A stretch of 64,000 nt of DNA from Thalassoglobus neptunius. Lineage in GTDB: Bacteria > Planctomycetota > Planctomycetia > Planctomycetales > Planctomycetaceae. The stretch is from positions 1-64,000 of the forward strand of contig NZ_SIHI01000003.1 of assembly GCF_007859735.1 (NCBI RefSeq), in the 5' to 3' direction. The translations under genes and the position numbers were made by a program. The notes beneath the pieces were generated by a model. The model had not been told where the DNA came from, did not search any database, and saw only the letters and a program-made list of their open reading frames with translations. Positions 10,458 through 20,136 of this stretch are shown here, one piece after another (position 1 is the stretch's first letter; the number at the start of each line of letters is the position of its first letter).

Positions 10458-11410
10458 TGGAGCAAGTGTCGTTTCTGAACACATGGACTCGATCAGATGG
10501 GCTCGGATTGGGCATGTTCAAATTCTCCGCGCTCTTTCTCCTCGTTGCTCTCGCATTTGCAGGTGAGTTCCTCGGGAAATCCGTTCTTGCACAGGAAGTC
10601 GAACTGACGCCGGTTCCCGCATCTGAGGTCGATAGCTCGACGATTCCCCAGCCATCCTCACAAGGCAGCGAAGCCCAAACCGAGCCGGGGGCGGCCGATT
10701 CGCCCAAGCGCGGTCTGCCAACGAACATCCTTGAGATCTTTCTTTCTCTCCGGTATTGGATCATTCCGTTCGCACTAGCCACGCTGATTGCGGTTTGGTT
10801 CACCACCGAACGCGTCGTCGTGCTTCGCCGGGGACGTGTCATTCCCAAACCGTTCGTGCTTCGGTTTCTGAAGCTTCTCGATGAAGGTGAACTCGATCGC
10901 GAAGAAGCTATGCAGATTTGTGAAGAGAATGGATCTCCAGTCGCGACCGTCTTCGCACACGGCGTTCGAAAGTGGGGCAAGCCCAGCGTTGAAGTCGAAC
11001 AGGCGATCATCGACGGAGGCGAACGACAGGTCAGTGCGCTTCGAAAACACCTTCGCGTAATCAATGGAGTCGCAACCGTGACCCCGCTGATCGGCCTGCT
11101 CGGAACGGTCTGGGGAATGCTGGAATCGTTCAATCAAATCGCTGTTTCCGGAGCGATGGGAAACACAAATCAGCTCGCATCAGGCATCGCGCTGGCACTG
11201 GTCACAACTGCCGCGGGATTGATTGTCGCGATCCCGTCTCTGATTTCCTACATGTATTTGTCCGGTCGAGTCGATTCGATTGTGATGCAGATGGACGACC
11301 TTGCTCAACGTGTGGTCCACAACATCTCTGCTGAAGGAATCGCTGAACGAGAAGCGAGTTTAAGGATGGTCGCGGGCTCGAAATCCGGAACCAAAAAATC
11401 AGCCGGATAA
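10457..11410 (+). CDS. exbB: MotA/TolQ/ExbB-family proton channel subunit
   Basis: 317 aa. An N-terminal hydrophobic segment (about 20-45, signal-like) and a Ser/Pro/Glu linker are followed by a helix at about 95-112 and the family core. The core contains '[13 protein letters not shown]' (helix about 202-222) and '[20 protein letters not shown]' (about 240-262), the TolQ/ExbB pore-lining signatures. ExbB-type proteins form a pentameric inner-membrane channel around ExbD and convert proton flow into motion. Here no exbD follows: the next gene is convergent. The start overlaps the TPR stop by one base. The N-terminal extension is longer than in E. coli ExbB, as is usual in Planctomycetes. Confidence 0.9.
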   Translation: MEQVSFLNTWTRSDGLGLGMFKFSALFLLVALAFAGEFLGKSVLAQEVELTPVPASEVDSSTIPQPSSQGSEAQTEPGAADSPKRGLPTNILEIFLSLRYWIIPFALATLIAVWFTTERVVVLRRGRVIPKPFVLRFLKLLDEGELDREEAMQICEENGSPVATVFAHGVRKWGKPSVEVEQAIIDGGERQVSALRKHLRVINGVATVTPLIGLLGTVWGMLESFNQIAVSGAMGNTNQLASGIALALVTTAAGLIVAIPSLISYMYLSGRVDSIVMQMDDLAQRVVHNISAEGIAEREASLRMVAGSKSGTKKSAG

Positions 11411-11518
11411 GCTTGAATCCCAACACGCTGCGTGATGGATGATTCTCTGCTTTCGTAAACACCAGCAATTGCCTTGCTGCGCTCCTCGGTTGCAAGTCAT
11501 CAAAGCAGTTGGAGTGGC

Positions 11519-12955
11519 CTAAAACTCGAACTGAAGTCGCGTCGCAAAGAACAGACTGCGTGCGTCCTCGATCCCGTCATTATTCAGATTGACGGGTATC
11601 ACATTGACGACCACTCGAGCATGATCGTTCAGATACCAGTTGAGGCCAGCCACGAAATTGGTCATTGAGCCTCCCATGATATCTTTGCTGTTCAAGTCAA
11701 TATGGGAGAGTCCGCCGGTCAATTCAATCGCTCCGAAACCATCCTCCTCGTCATCTCCAAAGTCTCTCTTCGGAAGAACGCCGGAGAAAATCCCTCGGCT
11801 CCGATTGTAGATCGCATGTTCTCCAGTCAGCATCAGCCCCGCCTGCACATACCCGGCATGAAACTGGACCGACGAATCGCCGATCCGATCCACGATGGTC
11901 CAGCGATATTCTGCTTGAGTACGAAAACACTTCCACTGGAAAGCGAGTTCCGTGTTGAAGTAGTTCGCGGTATGAGTCGGAATTTCACCTGTGTTGACGA
12001 ACTGAGGCACAGAGTCGGAATCGGGACTCGCAGGATCGCCAATGAAAAATCCCGGTTCGTAGGAAAATTGCAGCTCATCCGTCGACGGGTTAATGAGCGT
12101 ATATCCGCCCCCAAGATGGATCAGAAAATCCTCGAGATCGACAACAAGCAACGTTTCTCGCGTTGCCAGTCCCCAGCCACCGTTGTTTCCGCTCGAAACA
12201 CCGAAAGCATTTGTCGGGAAACGATACGCGGAGAAGGCGTAAGTTCCGGACTTATGTGGAAACGTACCGAAAGCACGAACTCCCGTTTGACGAAATGGCG
12301 TCAATGCAAACGGAGACATCCGTTCAAGAAGAAGCAGTTCACGACCGCTTGACTCAGCATCCATTCCGTAAGGCTGTTTGAAGTAACCCGCCTCAATGTT
12401 CTGAATCACCGGGACATCAGAAAAAATGAGGGCGACATCCCGAAAGCTCGGATGTCCACTCGCTGCGAAATCGAGATCGACGACATAAGACGCGTTCTCA
12501 CGGACTCTTCCTCCCGCCCTTAGGCGAACACGTCGCAAGCCGAACTGCGAAGAGATATCTCCGACGATATCGATGGTCTCCTCATCGGCGACCACCCACC
12601 CTGAATCGAGTTGCAGAAACCCGCTCCAGTGCAGCGTGGGGTACTTCGTCTCCTGTTCTAAAGCCTCTGAGATTGTCGGCGTTTTGAACTCGTAATCAGT
12701 CAGGTTGAGTCGCTCCTGAGGTTCCGCCTGTTCCGGTGTGACGGGAGGGGGGGCATCCTCATCAGTCGCTGGAGCAGCAGGTGCAGGAGTGGTCTCTGCC
12801 GGGATTGCTTCGGGGGGCACCTCGTCAATCGGAGCAGTTTCAGACAGGTTCGGGATCGGTAACGGAGGGACGATCGGGTCATCGTCCTGAGCGCAAAGGA
12901 GTGTCGACAAGATCATCCAGGAGATCGAAAAAGTGATCCATTCCGGGATGCGCAT
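11519..12955 (-). CDS. OprP/OprO-type outer-membrane porin
   Basis: 478 aa with a signal peptide (SISWMILSTLLCAQ, cleaved near residue 23), a Pro/Ala/Glu-rich linker (about 25-85), then a beta-rich domain. The domain contains 'LHWSGFLQLDSGW', 'RLRAGGRVRENASYVVDLDF' and a final 'SLFFATRLQFEF', ending in Phe as outer-membrane barrels do. The region 'FRDVALIFSDVP.IQNIEAGYFKQPYGMD' in abbreviated form matches the phosphate-selective porin O/P family. These form anion or polyphosphate pores. It is divergent from an alkaline phosphatase gene across 276 bp, which supports a phosphate-related role. The family is known in many Planctomycetes, so specificity for phosphate is inferred. Confidence 0.85.
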   Translation of the reverse strand: MRIPEWITFSISWMILSTLLCAQDDDPIVPPLPIPNLSETAPIDEVPPEAIPAETTPAPAAPATDEDAPPPVTPEQAEPQERLNLTDYEFKTPTISEALEQETKYPTLHWSGFLQLDSGWVVADEETIDIVGDISSQFGLRRVRLRAGGRVRENASYVVDLDFAASGHPSFRDVALIFSDVPVIQNIEAGYFKQPYGMDAESSGRELLLLERMSPFALTPFRQTGVRAFGTFPHKSGTYAFSAYRFPTNAFGVSSGNNGGWGLATRETLLVVDLEDFLIHLGGGYTLINPSTDELQFSYEPGFFIGDPASPDSDSVPQFVNTGEIPTHTANYFNTELAFQWKCFRTQAEYRWTIVDRIGDSSVQFHAGYVQAGLMLTGEHAIYNRSRGIFSGVLPKRDFGDDEEDGFGAIELTGGLSHIDLNSKDIMGGSMTNFVAGLNWYLNDHARVVVNVIPVNLNNDGIEDARSLFFATRLQFEF

Positions 12956-13170
12956 TTGTTTGACCAGTTTCGGGAGAGGGATGGAGTTCCCTAATCGTTA
13001 CAATCGGCCCCCAACTTGCTTCGACTTTGAAGAAGATTGAAATCACTTTAAAGATTTCGCCAAATGATGTCTCGGATTGCCTTTTCTCAGCCCTTCGACC
13101 CGGCCTCTGTACCTTTAATGTCCGGCGACATGTCTCTAGACTTCTTCCAGCCGTTTTCAGTCCGCAAGAC

Positions 13171-13190
13171 TTGAGTCACTTGTCACTCAA
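13171..13190. promoter_or_regulatory. Candidate operator between porin and alkaline phosphatase
   Basis: TTGAGT (13171-13176) and ACTCAA (13185-13190) form an inverted repeat. The same stretch contains GTCACT twice, 7 nt apart (13175 and 13182). A second small palindrome, GGCAT-TAA-ATGCC, lies at 13211-13223. The spacing of the direct repeat is not the 11-nt period of the E. coli Pho box. It is a candidate site only, placed in the shared divergent region. Confidence 0.3.
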
Positions 13191-13243
13191 ACGGTGAAAT
13201 CCTTCCCTTTGGCATTAAATGCCCCTCCACTTTGCACAAATCA

Positions 13244-14908
13244 ATGGCAGTTATTATGCGTTATTTCCTCGCTCTTGTTGTGCTGCTTGCAGCTGTCCAA
13301 CGTATTCAGGCAGAAGAATCTGACTATCTTCGAGCAATCCAGTCTGAAGCAGTCGAGGCGAAGAAAGCTGACTTCGGACATTGGGGATGGACACCCGACC
13401 AGTATCTCCAATGGGGAACCCACAGCAATCGACTCATCCCGGTTTACACGTTCGGAACACAGGGAGCAGGCAAGGGAATCGATCTGACGGAATTCACCGG
13501 TCCGAACAGCACCTATCGATCCGCCGAGAGCATCACTGAACTCTACGGCCGACTCCCGCAATCGACCTTGAATCCCAACGCGGAGTACTGTGATCAGACA
13601 GACATCGCACGAATCCAGTCAGCTGCCCTCACTGCGGGGAAGAAACACATCTTTCTCGTCGTATTCGACGGAATGGACTGGATCACGACGCGCGCAGCGA
13701 GCATCTACAAAGAAGGGGCCGTTTCCTACGACGCGGGTCGCGGAACAGGACTCCATTTCCAGGACTACACCGCGAACGGAACGACACAGTTTGGATTCAT
13801 GGTCACTAGCCCTTACGTTGACGAAGCTCAGGTCAACGTTGATCAACAGACCGCTGTCTCCGATCTCAATTCCGCACTTGGAGGTTACTGGTTCGAGCGT
13901 GGAGGCGACGCCCCGTGGATTGCTCCCTCAGACCCAACCTACCTGATTGGGAAGAAAACAGAGGCTGGCCCGCGACAGGCTTACACAGATTCGGCCAGTT
14001 CCGCCACGAGCATGACCGCGGGAATCAAGACCTTCAACGCGGCAATCAATGTTGACCACAGCGGCGAACGGGTCCGCACGATCGCTCATACTGCACAGGA
14101 ACTCGGATATCGAATTGGAGTCGTTACCAGCGTTCCCATCAGTCACGCCACACCAGCTGCGACATATGCTCACAACGTTTCACGAAATGATTATCAGGAC
14201 CTGACAAACGACCTTCTCGGTCTGCCATCCGTTTCCCATCCGAAAAATCCTCTGGAAGGAGTCGACGTTTTGATCGGCGCTGGCTACGGGGTGTCGCGGG
14301 ATCTTGATTCCGGACAAGGTCAGAACTTCGTCCCCGGAAACGCCTATCTTGCCGAAGGTTCGATCGAAAAGATTGATGTCACCAAGGGAGGCCGATACGT
14401 CGTCTCAACTCGTCAGGAAGGGAAAGACGGAGCAGCCCAGTTGCAGAACGCCGCCAAACATGCGGCCGCCGAGGGCCATCGCCTCTTCGGATTCTACGGT
14501 GCAGAAGCGGCCCATTTGCCGTATCGCACAGCTGACGGACAATACAACCCGACTCAAGGCCGCAAGAAAACCGCCGAGTCCTATTCAACAGCAGACCTCG
14601 AAGAAAACGCAACTCTCGCCGAGATGACTCAATCAGCACTGACCGTTCTGGAAGCGGACGGAAAGCCCTTCTGGATGTTAGTCGAGGCAGGTGACGTCGA
14701 CTGGGCGAACCACGACAACAACATCGACAACTCAATCGGAGCCGTCATTTCGGGCGACGAGGCCGTTCAGGTCATCACCCAATGGGTCGAAGATAACAGC
14801 TCATGGGACGAAACAGTCATGATTGTCACCGCTGACCATGGACATTTCCTGGTTCTCGAACGTCCCGAACTGCTCCTTCCGCCCGCCTCGGGAACGACTT
14901 CCCGTTGA
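13244..14908 (+). CDS. phoA: PhoA-type alkaline phosphatase
   Basis: About 554 aa with a signal peptide (RYFLALVVLLAAVQRIQA). Family sites are in order: 'VVFDGMDW' metal Asp; 'TDSASSATSMTAG', whose Asp-Ser matches the catalytic D101-S102 of E. coli PhoA; 'PISHATPAA' metal His; 'VEAGDVDWANHDNN', the second metal site; and 'TADHGH', the last metal His. It hydrolyses phosphate monoesters outside the inner membrane. The longest reading begins at TTG 13232; ATG 13244 or 13256 both keep the signal peptide, and none has a clear ribosome site. The protein ends only about 25 residues after TADHGH, shorter than E. coli PhoA beyond that site. Divergent from the porin gene. Confidence 0.93.
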   Translation: MAVIMRYFLALVVLLAAVQRIQAEESDYLRAIQSEAVEAKKADFGHWGWTPDQYLQWGTHSNRLIPVYTFGTQGAGKGIDLTEFTGPNSTYRSAESITELYGRLPQSTLNPNAEYCDQTDIARIQSAALTAGKKHIFLVVFDGMDWITTRAASIYKEGAVSYDAGRGTGLHFQDYTANGTTQFGFMVTSPYVDEAQVNVDQQTAVSDLNSALGGYWFERGGDAPWIAPSDPTYLIGKKTEAGPRQAYTDSASSATSMTAGIKTFNAAINVDHSGERVRTIAHTAQELGYRIGVVTSVPISHATPAATYAHNVSRNDYQDLTNDLLGLPSVSHPKNPLEGVDVLIGAGYGVSRDLDSGQGQNFVPGNAYLAEGSIEKIDVTKGGRYVVSTRQEGKDGAAQLQNAAKHAAAEGHRLFGFYGAEAAHLPYRTADGQYNPTQGRKKTAESYSTADLEENATLAEMTQSALTVLEADGKPFWMLVEAGDVDWANHDNNIDNSIGAVISGDEAVQVITQWVEDNSSWDETVMIVTADHGHFLVLERPELLLPPASGTTSR

Positions 14909-15106
14909 TGAAAATCGCGATCTATGCTATTTCCCAGCGAAAGCTAACCGAAATCCCGCATTCGAGCACGTCCTCCATGCGGGTTCGGAATTCGCACACG
15001 CATTCGACGACCAGTTTTGAAGAGGCTCGTTCCGTCGAGCGCAAGCGAAGGAGCAATTGTTTTCGTCGACGATCTTTCGCAGTGAACCAGCGTCATGGAG
15101 GACGCA

Positions 15107-15910
15107 ATGGCGTCATTCAAGGAGCATGTTGGTTTTAGTGGATTGCTGGGAGTCGGGTACGGACTCGCAGCGACGTTCATGTTCGGGTTTCAACCAACAC
15201 AAGCTGCCGTGGCTGGGTATCTCGCCGGCGTGGGTGGAATGCTCCCCGATCTCGATTCACCAACGGGCAAGCCGGGCCAGGAAATCTTCTCGCTGACAGC
15301 GGCGGTCGTCCCACTTGTTCTGATTGGATATGTCCTGAAATGGGCAGGACTTCCAACAGATACCGAAACCGTCATGCTGACGTTGCTGCTGATGTACTTC
15401 GCGATCCGGTATGGAGGATCGTGGCTGGTGGCCCAACTCTGTATCCATCGCGGCATGTTTCACAGCATCCCAGCAATGTTGATTGCTGCCGAAGCAACCT
15501 ATCTCTTTTACCCGAGCGATGAACTCTCGGTGAAACTCCTCATGTCGGGAGCTGTGACGATTGGTTTCTTCTCACATCTCTTTCTCGACGAAATCTATTC
15601 CGTCGGATGGTCGGGTCCGATTCCCAAGCTGAAAAAATCATTCGGAACCGCACTGAAGCTTTACGGAACGAAGTTTGGACCGGCAGCATTTGCCTACGCG
15701 TTGCTGGCGTTCATGACCTTCGTCACTCTCGAAGATGCAGGTATCATCGGCCCCCCCGAACCGAGACAGGCAACTTCTCCGTCGGGTGACGAAACAGAGG
15801 ACTCCGAAAATCCACCGGATTTCCAGCAGTCCTCTGAAGCGCTACCACTTCAGTCCGCCTCAAGAACGCCCGACGAACTCACCGACGCACCGCGATTTCA
15901 AACGCAGTAG
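15107..15910 (+). CDS. YdjM-like metal-dependent membrane hydrolase (DUF457)
   Basis: About 267 aa with several hydrophobic segments (residues 12-35, 65-85, 95-112, 120-150, 165-185, 200-215). The conserved polar sites of the family are present: 'GGMLPDLDSP' (metal Asp residues), 'HRGMFHSIPA' (His-Arg-Gly...His-Ser), and 'FFSHLFLDEIYS'. The C-terminal 50 residues are polar and probably disordered. Family members are annotated as metal-dependent membrane hydrolases, LexA-regulated in E. coli, and the biochemical substrate is unknown. I chose ATG 15107 because GGAGG lies 5 nt upstream; 15095 is an in-frame alternative. Convergent with the next gene, leaving only six bases between stops. Confidence 0.8.
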   Translation: MASFKEHVGFSGLLGVGYGLAATFMFGFQPTQAAVAGYLAGVGGMLPDLDSPTGKPGQEIFSLTAAVVPLVLIGYVLKWAGLPTDTETVMLTLLLMYFAIRYGGSWLVAQLCIHRGMFHSIPAMLIAAEATYLFYPSDELSVKLLMSGAVTIGFFSHLFLDEIYSVGWSGPIPKLKKSFGTALKLYGTKFGPAAFAYALLAFMTFVTLEDAGIIGPPEPRQATSPSGDETEDSENPPDFQQSSEALPLQSASRTPDELTDAPRFQTQ

Positions 15911-15916
15911 AAGAAC

Positions 15917-16858
15917 CTACGGCTTCGCTTCAGTCATTTGCGGAGGCAAGATTCCCTCCAGTGTCGGCGCTGCTCCTGTCGCTCGCTGCTCTTCCCGACA
16001 GGCATTGACGTAAACTTCTGCCGTCGTCTGCAAGAGTGCCCCTCGATCTTCTTCCGAGACCCCTTCGAGACGCGAAGCGACAGCTTCGACCCATCCGGGT
16101 TGTCGCGTCATCGCCACGGACATCATCTTCACGAAAAGGCTGATCTCTTCAAAGTTTCGATCGGCAATCCGATTGCTGATCGGAGAGATCAACTTGGCGA
16201 TCAGAGCGATCGCATCTGATGGGAGCGAAACATAGAGATCCACCTGATGCCGCACACCTTTCGGAGTGAATGTCGGGCGCAGATGCATCATCGCCACAGC
16301 CTGAATCGGCGAGCTAAGTGCCGGGCTCTTGAATTCTCCTCGACAGACGACGATGTAGTTTTCTGCATCGCGGAGAAGAACCTCGACTGTTCCCTGGGTC
16401 CCGTCGTTGGTATTCGTCTCAAAGACAGTCGGCGATTTTCGATCGAGTTCGACTTTGGAAATATCCATGGCTCGCCAGATGCTGACCGCCACATCAGGTC
16501 GGTCCGCAAAGAAGTCATAGACTTGTGGATCGACTTCGAACTCAATGACAGGCAGCCGACGGAACAATGTGAGATCATCGAGAATCCCAAGCGCTGACTG
16601 TTGACCATGTGGCGTCAGCTTTTGGATTGGAAACTGCGCAATGGCAGCGTTTCGCACTCGACGACTCGACGTTCCTTCTTCAATTGTCTCAACGTTCAGA
16701 GACAGTTTCTGTTCATTGATCGTCGATCGACGAATCGGAATGACGGATGAACTTTCAACACCATCATCAGCTGCCAGGTTGTTTCCGTATGGTGTCCATA
16801 CCGAACAACACAAGCAGGCCAAAACGCTGGCATTGACCAGTGAGCGCAACGGTCGCAT
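15917..16858 (-). CDS. Hypothetical secreted protein, about 313 aa
   Basis: Begins at ATG 16858 after a purine-rich GGGGGGGAA ribosome site. The N terminus 'MRPLRSLVNASVLACLCCSV' is a signal peptide, perhaps with a lipidated Cys. The mature domain is alpha/beta, with segments such as 'LPVIEFEVDPQVYDFFADRP' and 'MAMMHLRPTFTPKGVRHQV', and a C-terminal 'PPQMTEAKP'. I recognise no catalytic motif. It is probably a Planctomycetes-restricted exported protein. A coding reading extends further upstream (to 16885) but lacks a good start. It is convergent with the YdjM-like gene, and a shared bidirectional 3' region is likely. Confidence 0.65.
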   Translation of the reverse strand: MRPLRSLVNASVLACLCCSVWTPYGNNLAADDGVESSSVIPIRRSTINEQKLSLNVETIEEGTSSRRVRNAAIAQFPIQKLTPHGQQSALGILDDLTLFRRLPVIEFEVDPQVYDFFADRPDVAVSIWRAMDISKVELDRKSPTVFETNTNDGTQGTVEVLLRDAENYIVVCRGEFKSPALSSPIQAVAMMHLRPTFTPKGVRHQVDLYVSLPSDAIALIAKLISPISNRIADRNFEEISLFVKMMSVAMTRQPGWVEAVASRLEGVSEEDRGALLQTTAEVYVNACREEQRATGAAPTLEGILPPQMTEAKP

Positions 16859-17153
16859 GAATTCCCCCCCTACGACGTCACACACGGCAAGAAATGCCGC
16901 CCAGCACTGCCCCCCAGCGCGATCGTGACGTTGTATTCGTGATCATCGGCAAACTCACTCTGATGAGAACAGTCGAATTCTCGATCTCAAGCATCGAACC
17001 TCAGAGAGGTCGATTCACTGTGTTTTCCCATCGATCAGAATTTTGCCCCACCGTTGACATGATCCCTATTGCTCGCAAACCGCCTGCTCTCCATAATCCG
17101 CAAAGGAGGCTTTCGAAAACAACTAGACGAGCAAAAATCAGGAGAAACACAAC

Positions 17154-18086
17154 ATGCCTGTTTATCAAGATAACTCACTCTCCATTGGCCGGACTCCACT
17201 CGTCCAAATCAATCATCTGACCAAAGGGCTGAAAGCCAGAGTTCTTGCCAAGATCGAGGGACGGAATCCTGCCTACTCTGTGAAGTGCCGCATCGGGGCT
17301 GCCATGATCTGGGATGCCGAAGAGAAAGGTCTCCTTAAGCCGGGCATGCAGGTCGTTGAACCAACCAGCGGAAACACAGGAATCGCACTCGCGTTTGTGT
17401 GTGCGGCGAGAGGCTACCCACTGACGCTGACGATGCCAGACACCATGTCGATCGAACGCCGCATGATGCTCAGATCATTCGGAGCGACCCTGCTTCTGAC
17501 TCCCGGAGCAGACGGAATGAAAGGTGCCATCAATAAGGCAACGGAATTGTCGGAGCAGGAAAACTACTTCATGCCTCAACAGTTCAACAATCCGGCGAAT
17601 CCTGCCATCCACGAAAAGACCACCGGCCCGGAAATCTGGGACGACACAGAAGGCAACGTCGACATCTTTGTCGCTGGAGTGGGAACTGGCGGAACGATCA
17701 CCGGCGTCTCCCGATTCTTCAAGAATGTCAAAGGCAAGCAAATTCATTCCATTGCCGTTGAACCAGCAGCGAGTCCGGTCCTCTCCGGAGGAGAGCCTGG
17801 CAAGCACAAAATTCAGGGGCTGGGAGCCGGTTTCATTCCCAACAATCTGGACATGAGCGTCGTCGACGAAGTCGTTCAGGTCACAGACGAAGAGTCGTTC
17901 GAAATGGCTCCTCGAGTTGCCCGCGAAGAAGGGATCACTTGTGGAATTAGCTGTGGAGCAGCGATGACTGCAGCTCTCCGAGTTGCTGCCCGTCCAGAAA
18001 GCGAAGGAAAGACCATCGTCGTCGTCCTTCCCGATTCTGGAGAACGCTATCTCTCCACTGCCCTGTTCGACAGCTGCCGCGACTAA
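17154..18086 (+). CDS. cysK: Cysteine synthase A (O-acetylserine sulfhydrylase)
   Basis: Converts O-acetyl-L-serine and sulfide to L-cysteine and acetate, using PLP, in the cytoplasm. It is 310 aa, the normal length. The PLP-binding Lys44 lies in NPAYSVKCR; the '[13 protein letters not shown]' substrate loop, the '[10 protein letters not shown]' phosphate-binding loop, and the C-terminal '[13 protein letters not shown]' are all intact. The SVKCR spelling and the tail match the E. coli CysK subgroup and not the CysM or SVKDR subgroups. GGAG lies 9 nt before ATG. It is a lone gene; no cysE or cysteine regulon gene is adjacent. Confidence 0.97.
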   Translation: MPVYQDNSLSIGRTPLVQINHLTKGLKARVLAKIEGRNPAYSVKCRIGAAMIWDAEEKGLLKPGMQVVEPTSGNTGIALAFVCAARGYPLTLTMPDTMSIERRMMLRSFGATLLLTPGADGMKGAINKATELSEQENYFMPQQFNNPANPAIHEKTTGPEIWDDTEGNVDIFVAGVGTGGTITGVSRFFKNVKGKQIHSIAVEPAASPVLSGGEPGKHKIQGLGAGFIPNNLDMSVVDEVVQVTDEESFEMAPRVAREEGITCGISCGAAMTAALRVAARPESEGKTIVVVLPDSGERYLSTALFDSCRD

Positions 18087-18159
18087 TCGATTTTCGAGGT
18101 TTCTCTGAACTCGTCGAGCTTCTCAGAAGCCAAATCGTATCAGGAAAGATGCTCTAGCC

Positions 18160-19311
18160 TTGAACGTTTCCACCCGTTCAAAAACCCGAGCCGGGTCCCG
18201 AAAGCGGCCCCGGCTCAGGTTATTTCTGCTCTTGGCTCTTCTGATCTTCACTGTCTCGATTGTGATCTCAGAACTCTCGCTTCGTGCTTACATTGCCTCA
18301 CGAGGCTGGACGACGAATTGCTTCGCACCGCAGCTCGATCTCTTTGTGCCCGACTCCGTGAACGGAGCCACTCTTCGAAGCAACTTCCGACTGAAGTCCG
18401 GATCATTCGACATTCGGACCAATCAATTCGGACTCCGTGGCCCTGAAATCGAACCGAAGCCAACTGACGAAACTCTTCGAATTGCAGTCCTCGGCGGATC
18501 GTCTGCGTTCGGGTATTTTGCGAGTGATGGACAGGAAGCTGCCCGACTCCTTGAAGAGTTGATTCGGGAAGCAATTACTGAAGGGTCGGACCGCTCGATT
18601 GAAGTCCTCAACGCCGGGGTCCCGGGCTACAACCTCTTTCACACCATCCATCGATTTCAAAGTCGAGTCTGTCCGCTGAAACCGGACATCGTGCTGCTCT
18701 ACCTCGGTTGGAACGATTTGACTTATGTCGTCAGCGAGAGCCCCAATACTCAACAGCATCAACAACGCACGCTCGCTCCACAATGGGAGCGACTGCTTGG
18801 AAGTTTTGTCCTCTACGACGTGATTGCTTACCGTATCTTTCAACGCTCTCCGCAATTCGCACCTCAATCCGGAATCAACAAGCAGCCGACAGAAGCGGGG
18901 ATTGCTCAGTTCCGAAAGAACCTCGATCGACTCTTGACCGACATCGAAAGCTGCGGAGCGGTTCCTGTTGTCTGCATGCAACTGATGGCAGCCCATCCTG
19001 ATGCAGACTCAAGGCTGGACTCCTCTCTAGGAACGACACCTGAAGATGTGCGCGAAGTCAAAGAACTCGGAATCTGGCTACGGGATGAACTCACCCAGAT
19101 TGCTGAAGAACGGCAACTGATGTTGATTGACGCGAATTCGTCCATTCCGATCGATCCCGACCACCTCGCCGATGCCATTCATCCCACTCTTGTTGGCGAA
19201 CGACGACTCGCCGATTTCTGGAAGGAATCGATTGAACCACTCGTCTCTGCCCAATGGGAAAAAGACGCTGCAATCGACGAGGAAGTTCCTGACCAAACCG
19301 ACGCCCCATAA
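18160..19311 (+). CDS. Membrane-anchored SGNH/GDSL-type hydrolase
   Basis: 383 aa. A single N-terminal helix (LRLFLLLALLIFTVSIVIS, about residues 24-44) suggests an anchored enzyme facing the periplasm. The SGNH blocks are visible: 'LGGSSAFGYF' (catalytic Ser), 'GVPGYN' (Gly), 'YLGWNDLTY' (Asn), and 'DAIHPTLVGERRLADFW' (Asp-x-x-His). SGNH enzymes are esterases or acyltransferases acting on carbohydrates and lipids, often removing acetyl groups from glycans. The start is TTG at 18160. A candidate acetyl-glycan or lipid esterase role is inferred from the family only. A gap of 168 bases separates it from the next, convergent gene. Confidence 0.85.
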   Translation: MNVSTRSKTRAGSRKRPRLRLFLLLALLIFTVSIVISELSLRAYIASRGWTTNCFAPQLDLFVPDSVNGATLRSNFRLKSGSFDIRTNQFGLRGPEIEPKPTDETLRIAVLGGSSAFGYFASDGQEAARLLEELIREAITEGSDRSIEVLNAGVPGYNLFHTIHRFQSRVCPLKPDIVLLYLGWNDLTYVVSESPNTQQHQQRTLAPQWERLLGSFVLYDVIAYRIFQRSPQFAPQSGINKQPTEAGIAQFRKNLDRLLTDIESCGAVPVVCMQLMAAHPDADSRLDSSLGTTPEDVREVKELGIWLRDELTQIAEERQLMLIDANSSIPIDPDHLADAIHPTLVGERRLADFWKESIEPLVSAQWEKDAAIDEEVPDQTDAP

Positions 19312-19480
19312 TGAACACGTCCAGAAATAAACACTTTCCCTAAACGAACACGTCCGCGCCAACACTCGAAGAGAATGACAACTCTTCCATGCTGGCTCGG
19401 ACGAACGGTTCGCGAAGCGGCTTCTTCCCGAGCAATGAAATGCGCAGAGAAGTGCTCAGGTGTGCTACGGCGGAGTGAAG

Positions 19481-20059
19481 TTATCCTCCGAAGTAAGAGG
19501 GTGCGTTCCCTTCACGCCATTTGATATTGCATCCAATGCTTGGCTTCTGGTCTTCCCGAATCGGTTCCCCGTCCAGAAGTGCGTCGCAGGCAGCTCTTAA
19601 GTCTTCACCGGTGACTGGAATGTCCGATTGTGGACGGCTGTCGTCGAACTGTCCTCGATAGACCAATTTATGATCGGCGTCGAAGAGAAAGAAGTCCGGA
19701 GTACACGCAGCGTGATACGCTTTGGCCACGTCCTGAGTCTCATCGTAGAGATAAGGAAATGTGTACCCCGCCGACTTCGCTTCTGCTTTCATTTCCTCCG
19801 GACCATCTTGAGGATGTGTCGTGACGTCATTGGAACTGATTCCAACAACTGCGAGCCCCTTCAACTGATACTCCGAAGCAAACTCAGCCAGCGCCGAGCG
19901 GAGGTGAATCACAAACGGGCAGTGATTACAGATAAACATCACCAGCAGCGGCTTCCCCGTAAAATCCTTGAGGGAAACTTCTTTCCCGTCCACGTTCGAT
20001 AGTGAGAAGTCGGGAGCGGCATTCCCGAGCGGCAGCATGGTTGAAGCAGTCTTGACCAT
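19481..20059 (-). CDS. Thioredoxin-fold AhpC/TSA-like protein with CNHC site
   Basis: 192 aa, cytoplasmic (no signal peptide). The peroxiredoxin/TlpA fold is seen from 'LGNAAPDFSLSNVDGKEVSL' through 'LLVMFICNHCPFV', where CNHC (about residues 44-47) is the redox motif found in a bacterial thioredoxin-family group with CxxC-like CNHCP. 'HAACTPDFFLFD' contains the cis-Pro region after a third Cys. The group is often called 'redoxin domain protein' and is thought to reduce peroxides or disulfides, but the substrate is unknown. AAGGAAT precedes ATG at 20059. The C terminus carries a Cys in 'SIGCNIKWREGN'. Confidence 0.85.
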   Translation of the reverse strand: MVKTASTMLPLGNAAPDFSLSNVDGKEVSLKDFTGKPLLVMFICNHCPFVIHLRSALAEFASEYQLKGLAVVGISSNDVTTHPQDGPEEMKAEAKSAGYTFPYLYDETQDVAKAYHAACTPDFFLFDADHKLVYRGQFDDSRPQSDIPVTGEDLRAACDALLDGEPIREDQKPSIGCNIKWREGNAPSYFGG

Positions 20060-20136
20060 TAGAAATTCCTTATTGCGATTGAATCCGGATGATAAAAAAA
20101 TGAGAGGGCAACTCAGCAGTTGGAGAGTGACTCAGT

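Noticed and set aside
13700-14908. Possible C-terminal truncation or frameshift of the alkaline phosphatase
   Set aside because: All catalytic and metal sites through TADHGH are present and the end is a clean stop; no matching sequence continues in another frame.
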